From Aphanomyces cochlioides (taxonomy: Eukaryota > Oomycota > Saprolegniomycetes > Saprolegniales > Verrucalvaceae), in the NCBI GenBank assembly GCA_019828595.1, contig JAHQRK010000002.1:2480001-2544000 (forward strand): a DNA stretch of 64,000 bases. The letters are read 5' to 3'. Under the pieces are notes generated by a model, which made no database searches, was not told where the DNA came from, and was given only the letters and a program-made list of their open reading frames with translations. This document shows, piece after piece, positions 58,846-64,000 of this stretch; the stretch's first letter is position 1; each line of letters opens with the position of its first letter. The translations under genes were made by a program, and so were the position numbers.

Positions 58846-59448
58846 GGAAGCCTACCAAAACCTACACAATTGATTTTGTGTAAAAATCACAAACGCGAGA
58901 TTTTTCGATTTTTATTACGGCACAAATTCGTGATTTGCGTGGACCTTCGACACAAAAAACCCTCAATAATCCAATACAAGTTTATAAAATTCATCTGCTG
59001 AAATCCAATGATTTCTCAAACCATCATACCCCGCAGAGGCAAAGGTTGGTGTACGGCATCGATCGAACTTATGCTCGACCAGATTCAGTAGTACCTCCCG
59101 GTCGGGCGTAACGGCTGGGACAAAGTTGCCGAATCGTACAATGCAAACGCAGCGCATTTTCCTATACGGGATCTCCGAATCCGTACGGCTAGGATGCGCT
59201 TGCGGTGCTTGCGTCGGCGATTCAAGAGCGCAGCAATGGGCCATGCTTGGTGCATTCTTATATGCCTGCCCGACGGAGACCACTCAAATTCAACCAATGG
59301 AATTTTATTGATAAATGTGATTTGTGTGTTTTGGTTGCACCACTTTTAGAACACTTAACAACTGGAGTGTCGGCTTTAAAAAAATGAAGGCCTTATCCGG
59401 ACAAAAATTGTGCTTAAAAGTGGTTTCTGCAGGTTTTGCTAGGCTTCC
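58846..59448. mobile_element. Small TIR element interrupted by the gypsy element
   Basis: GGAAGCCTACCAAAACCT starts at 58846 and the complement of GGAAGCCTAGCAAAACCT ends at 59448. The first five bases of the left end are the gypsy target duplication and also lie at 51644-51648. ATT at 51641-51643 and 59449-59451 may be its own target duplication. A reverse frame 59283-58963 (106 codons, ends GYDGLRNHWISADEFYKLVL) is unrecognised. Confidence 0.5.
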
Positions 59449-59505
59449 ATTTGTCCAGTGTGCGTATGGACAATTCGGGTAATGGAACTTTAAGGCCATG
59501 TTCGA

Positions 59506-60177
59506 TTTGAGTGATTCTACTTGATTCAGTGGATTCTAGATATGGTTTGAACAATCAAAATCATCCAAAATACCAAGACAATTCTTGGTCGAAACTGGAA
59601 GAATCCACTTCAAGAGGGAGAATCTCGATTTTTGGATCTACCTCCCGACTCGTTTTCTTGGAGTGCATGTAATGACTTCCGAAAGTGTTTGTACGTCTCA
59701 TCAATGGCTCTAAGAGGTTTTCAGAATTATTGTTCCCGAACACGGCCAAAAAGTTTTCGTGTTTGACGAATTGACTAGATTTTAGGTAGTTAGTTGGATA
59801 TAGCGATCAATCAATTTCACCATAGTCCTTTGTCTAAGGTACGATAGCTCTACTGGCGTGCACTACTCATTCTGCAGGGAGAATTGACAGTGTACCAACT
59901 CACTTCTAAATCTTCTCATCGGTACTCGCGGGCGTAAAATGCTGCGTAAAACCAATTATCCATGTATTTTGTAAAACAATAAGACCTTCGCCATATTTTA
60001 CATATAAACCTATGAATAAAATTTGTGGAAACTCTGAGGTAGATTCGAGATTCTCCCAATAAAAGTGGATTCTCCCAGTTTCGACCTAGATTTTTCGTGG
60101 AACACAGAGCTATCTTTGGGTGATTTCTATTGGTAAAAAAGATCTGGAATCCACTGAATCAAGTAGAATCACTCAAA
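59506..60177. mobile_element. Foldback element with long imperfect inverted ends
   Basis: TTTGAGTGATTCTACTTGAT at 59506 and its complement ending 60177 begin inverted repeats. These continue for about 130 bp through AGTGGATTC and GGGAGAATCTCGA blocks with indels. The interior is AT-rich and non-coding. The superfamily is not assignable. Confidence 0.65.
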
Positions 60178-60325
60178 CAGAAAAATGAATTGAATCTTAC
60201 CACTCCGGTCCAAAATGTTTGGAAATCTTAACTTCTTATTGGTGGGATTTTTCAAATATTGATCAATATTAGCATCTGATTGGTTTAAGAAATAGAACAA
60301 GATCTCCTCTTTCATTGGCAGGTTT

Positions 60326-60793
60326 TTGCAGATTTTAATGTTTTTAGATTTAGGATTCTTTAAATCTATTCAAAACCTGCAGTACCAGAAGAGCAATCGA
60401 TCGATCGAGGAGCTTATTGAGGCTGTAGAATCAGCTTTTTATGAATTGCCATGCAGTTCACTTTCGAAAACGTTTATCACACTCCAAAAAGTCATGGAGA
60501 TGTCGATAACTCTGGAAGGCGATAACAAGTATAAGTTGCTGCATTTGCATAAAGATGCCAGTATAAACAATTTAAGTGGCTTCAATGTTAAGTGCGACCC
60601 CACAACTTACGAAAATGCGTTGATCAACTTGCATCATCGGCTTGGTGAAAAAACCTTCATGGAAAAAAGATACAATTCTCAGAGATCAGTAGTTGTTTAT
60701 AAAATAGATTGTTTCAATTTTATTATTGTTGGCTGGCATAATTTTCAAGAGTGGCATACAAACTTCAAGTGCTCGTGTCGAAATCCTCTATAA
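60326..60793 (+). pseudogene. Mariner-like transposase, C-terminal fragment
   Basis: A 155-aa frame beginning near the third catalytic position: MFLDLGFFKSIQNLQYQKSN, SIEELIEAVESAFYEL, LSKTFITLQKVMEMSITLEG, NKYKLLHLHK. The LDLGFF..IQ pattern is the end of the DDD/DDE core of plant- and oomycete-type mariner transposases. The DNA-binding half and first two acidic residues are absent upstream. Twelve bases after the stop a mariner-type inverted end begins (60805). Confidence 0.7.
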
Positions 60794-60804
60794 TGAAAGC
60801 AATA

Positions 60805-61648
60805 TACTACCTCTGTTCTAAATTACTGCCAGCATTTGACTTCTCAGCGACCCCAAAACTTGATTTCTTGTCCAAAATCAGTGATTTATATCATATTTGA
60901 AAGAGTAGAAGAAAATAAAGAAAGTTTCTATTGGGGGCAGAACATAAAAAGCAATTCTTGGTCGTCATAATTGCCTTCGTTTTTCATTGTCAGAATAAAA
61001 ATACAAAATAACAGTTAAAAATTAAAAAATATTGGACCTGCAGACCAACGTAATCCCCAGGTCATGCATTATTGGTCATTAAATATATTGTGTGTTCTAC
61101 TCAAATTTTCCTCCGGCGATTGGTTGAATCAATCGCCGGCGAATCGCCAGACCTCTGAAATATAATGCAAATATCAATTTTAGAAGGTTATTTTTACTCT
61201 TGTTGAAGTCGTGATCGGGACGGTACACGAAATCGATGGAGCATTGTCGCTGCGCTGGCGAGGCCAGTGACCTCTCCGCTCAACGTGAAGAGCGCTGAGT
61301 AATGTGGAATGCTCTACGAGATGAGGTCGCCCTGCGAAGTCATTCAGAGTCATAGAGATTATTTGCCACCCCCAGCATTTTTTCACACAAGCTTAGGTCA
61401 GTTTTCAGCCAATCAATTGAAAGTAAAATTATTTTTAGCCAATCATATCGTCTGGTCGATTTGCAGGCGATTGGAAATATCGCCTGAAATTGGCAAATTT
61501 GGACGGAAATCACAATATTTATAGCCAATCAAAATCATTCTGTTCAATAACTAGACAATAATAATCAATGAAAATGCTGGAAGTAATTTACAAGTTAGAA
61601 AAAGTGATTTTTGCAATTGCTGGGTGTAATTTAGAACAGACTGTAGTA
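60805..61648. mobile_element. Mariner-type element/MITE with TACTACCTCTGTTC ends
   Basis: The left end TACTACCTCTGTTCTAAATT and the right end (other strand) TACTACAGTCTGTTCTAAAT are inverted. The first ~90 bp resemble the first ~90 bp of the MITE at 16796 (GCGACCCC..GATTTCTT..TATCAT). The interior, 844 bp overall, has a strong hairpin at ~61114-61150 (GGCGATTGGTTGAATCAATCGCC) and no transposase. Alternatively the left end belongs to the neighbouring mariner fragment. Confidence 0.55.
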
Positions 61649-61924
61649 CATTCCTGGAACGGAGTTGGAGCAATTGCCTGAGAAGAAGGGTTCGCCTATT
61701 CTTTTTTGACACACCCATTCCAGCCAAATTTTAAAAGAGCCATCCAGATAATTATCCGAACAAGTTATCTTACTACAGTACAGGGATTCATTTGCCAGCG
61801 AAATCCTTGGATGCAAAGCTGATCGTCCGTCGAGAACGAGGCACACTACTCGGCGTGTTGTATCTGCCATGTTAGCTTGCGTAAAGTACATATATTACAG
61901 AACATGTATACTCATTCATTCAAC

Positions 61925-63997
61925 CTAGGACTTCATACCATTGGATCTTTTTCGTTTGGAAGGTTTGGGGCCGGGCTTTTCACCTTTGGGTCTGCTTGCT
62001 TGAAGTGTTGGATTCCCTGGTTGAGAGTGTGCAACGATTGATAATGTATCGTTCACAAGGAGAGCCATCGGTGCCTTGCACTTGGGATTGCAAGCCAAAT
62101 CGATCGGAGGTATGGGGCGAATTGTGCTGGAATAGAGTTTTTTATGCGTGTCTGTGTAGAAAACGTCATGAAATTCACGACTCGGGTCAGTTCCCGATGC
62201 GTTCAAACATGCGAAAGCATGAATACAAGGCTGCTGCTTGTCGAACCACTCGCCACAGTCACATGAATGTTCACCAAGGTGAACACGGCGCCACAAATGG
62301 CCTCGAATTGACTCCTCTTGATAATACATCGCTAGATATTCGATTTTGGGCACTATAGGAAGCAGCTAATATATATAATTGAGTATATGAGTAAGAAGGT
62401 TGTGTTCACCTCAATAGAAGTAGATGCAAGATTCAATTTTGATAATGTAGACATGTGATGGGGTGTTAGCACGCCACAAGGCCATTTTATGCCTTTTTCT
62501 CTAAAATACAAAGTTATTGGTGAAGAAGATTGGTTTAACGATATACCGCCGCTCTGTGATATTGCGAAGAAGATGAAGGAGATACTGAAAGTGTAGTTGA
62601 ACAACATCGGAACTTCCGAGGTCTCGCCCAAGCCACTGATTAGCTGATTCGGACATGTTTGAAGTGACGTTGCCATACGTCGGTTTTGTGAAGGCATAGT
62701 TTACCCATGAAGTCCGTGGGAGTGTCTCCGCTGTCAGATAAGCAAAAGCACCTAGTATCACAGTGAAGGCTGCAAAAGATATATATATGAACCAGGATTG
62801 GTGTCGGCTAATTTGTTAGCCAATCTTTCAAAAGTGTCACTTGAATCAGCTCGTGCCATTCTAAACACTAGCGATTCCTCCGAGGTGCTCAACGACAAGC
62901 CTCTTGTTGAACGAATGTTGGCAATTATGTGACGGAGACAATAACGATGAGGGGCACTTGGCAGGACATCATTGCACGCTTTTATAAGCCCTATATAGAA
63001 TAAGTATACTAAAAACTGAAGTGCAAACACAACCTTTTTGCCTGTCTGATATTAGTACTAAGTCGCTTGCATCTAGAACTCCAGCTGACTTCAAATTCTG
63101 CAAAAACCACGTCCAGTTTGGCCCGTCTTCTTGTCGAACAATTCCTAGACCTAAAAATGTTGAATGCTAAAATTCAATGCGTGCACCTACCGATTACAAT
63201 GATGTTGTTGTTCGGATCCTTCATCGATGCCACTAACAAAACTCCATTGCAGTGCATCAAGTCCTTTAAATGAGCTCCTGATCGTGAAGTTAGAGTGAAA
63301 GGCCACATTAAATATGAAAGAACTATACATACCGTCCAAAGCAAGTACGTTTTGACAATGTTTGACTGCATGCAAACAAAACGAGGGGACAATCACACTT
63401 CTTCTAAAATGTTCGCCGTCGGTCTCAACGACTGCATGAGTTCCAGGATTGTGGTGACAAATCAAGTCAAAGTAAGATTCCAGCTTTTCAAATGACTGAT
63501 CGATCTCTCCATAAGTCAAGTTCATAAGAGCTTTCTTCGCACGACTTGCGGCAGATGTTGAGATCTGTTGTCCGCTAGCGCGAGCAAAACATTCACGAAT
63601 ATTTTTTCCCGTAAGGTTCCTGGCATCCGAAGCTGCTGCATCGCTTTCAAGGATGGATTGAACAATCTATACAATTCAATTAAAATAACATTAATTAGAG
63701 ACTTACCATGTCATGAGATACACCGTTATGACGGCGCATGCTATTATCATGATGCAGAGGGTGGTTGTGTGCCAGTTGCATGGAAGATATGCGGACGGTC
63801 GAGTCTTTTCTTTCCGATGCTGCTACGTAGAAATTACAATTTTCTTTTCTGCACACCCATTTTCGAGAAGTTGAAGCACTTTTGGCTTGCTGACACGAGA
63901 ATCCATGTTGCAGGGCTAGTATATCCAAAGCATTCCTCAAACCTACCAGTGAACCAAAGTTGTGGTCAGTATGATAATTAAGATGACCAAGTGTCAC
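61925..63997 (-). CDS. MULE transposase with FLYWCH/FAR1-like and SWIM domains (8 exons)
   Basis: Exons read leftwards: 63997-63707, 63666-63333, 63277-63191, 63150-63034, 62990-62793, 62751-62547, 62500-62410, 62365-61925. The seven introns are 40-55 bp with GT-AG ends, and the join is 1764 nt, 587 aa plus stop. The N-terminus has a Cys/His DNA-binding region (WVCRKENCNFYVAAS..AHNHP). The MULE catalytic core follows: NVLALDG joined to AHLKDLM, LLVASMKDPNN, GIVRQEDGPNWTWFL, LISDRQKG, then APHRYCLRHIIANI. The C-terminal SWIM zinc finger is CDCGEWFDKQQPCIHAFAC. These are Mutator-like element features; such proteins cut and paste DNA in the nucleus. The gene appears intact. The true start may lie past the window edge, since only three bases precede this Met. 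Exon joins are inferred from splice signals and frame closure. Confidence 0.8.
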
Positions 63998-64000
63998 GTA

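Noticed and set aside
1..64000. CRISPR arrays, bacterial operons, rRNA genes
   Set aside because: The window is eukaryotic by introns and tRNA structure; no regularly spaced short repeats and no rRNA sequence were seen.

Overview
The window looks like nuclear DNA of an oomycete, probably a saprolegnialean water mould. The evidence is: spliceosomal GT-AG introns of about 40-55 bp in every multi-exon gene, eukaryotic tRNA genes ending in short T-runs, a CWC25-type splicing factor and a CEP350-like centrosomal protein, and a dense mix of oomycete-typical transposons (Crypton, PIF/Harbinger, pogo, Tc1/mariner, MULE, Ty3/gypsy). The species is inferred from this flavour, not from a database match.

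Layout. (1) 1-15010 is the gene-bearing part: CWC25 (3 exons), two paralogous IQM-like genes (2430-3374 and 5156-6007) flanking a reverse-strand ankyrin-repeat gene, and a 9-kb reverse-strand gene of 6 exons encoding a 2913-aa CEP350-like protein. (2) 15011-50537 is a transposon- and tRNA-rich domain built on two huge, nearly perfect palindromes. Palindrome 1 has arms 16367-24469 and 28408-36510 (8103 bp each, no length difference, at least four substitutions seen) around a 3.9-kb loop holding degenerate transposon genes. Each arm carries a broken Crypton tyrosine recombinase, a pogo-like transposon, MITEs and a tRNA-Pro(CGG)/tRNA-Gly(TCC) pair. Palindrome 2 has a right arm 46613-50537 and a left arm split into 36184-36873 and 43011-46245 (3925 bp on each side) around a 367-bp loop containing a Ty1/copia RT fragment. 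The split is a 6.1-kb nest of transposons (36874-43010) that the right arm lacks, so the right arm preserves the empty site. The palindromes overlap by about 327 bp at 36184-36510. (3) 50538-64000 contains a complete but disabled Ty3/gypsy element (51649-58845, LTRs of 333 and 332 bp, target duplication GGAAG), foldback and mariner-type MITEs, a mariner transposase C-terminal fragment and an eight-exon MULE transposase gene whose splice phases all close (61925-63997).

The host genes have housekeeping roles (splicing, centrosome/cytoskeleton, possible calmodulin- or stress-linked IQM protein, ankyrin scaffold) and show no sign of being an operon or cluster. The rest is a stratified record of mobile-element insertion and inverted duplication. 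A tRNA-Gly gene in palindrome 2 is split by a 100-bp insert flanked by a 16-bp duplication of its anticodon region. The palindromes could be real recent inverted duplications or assembly/amplification products; the sequence alone argues for at least one real history because the same segments differ in age and insertion content.
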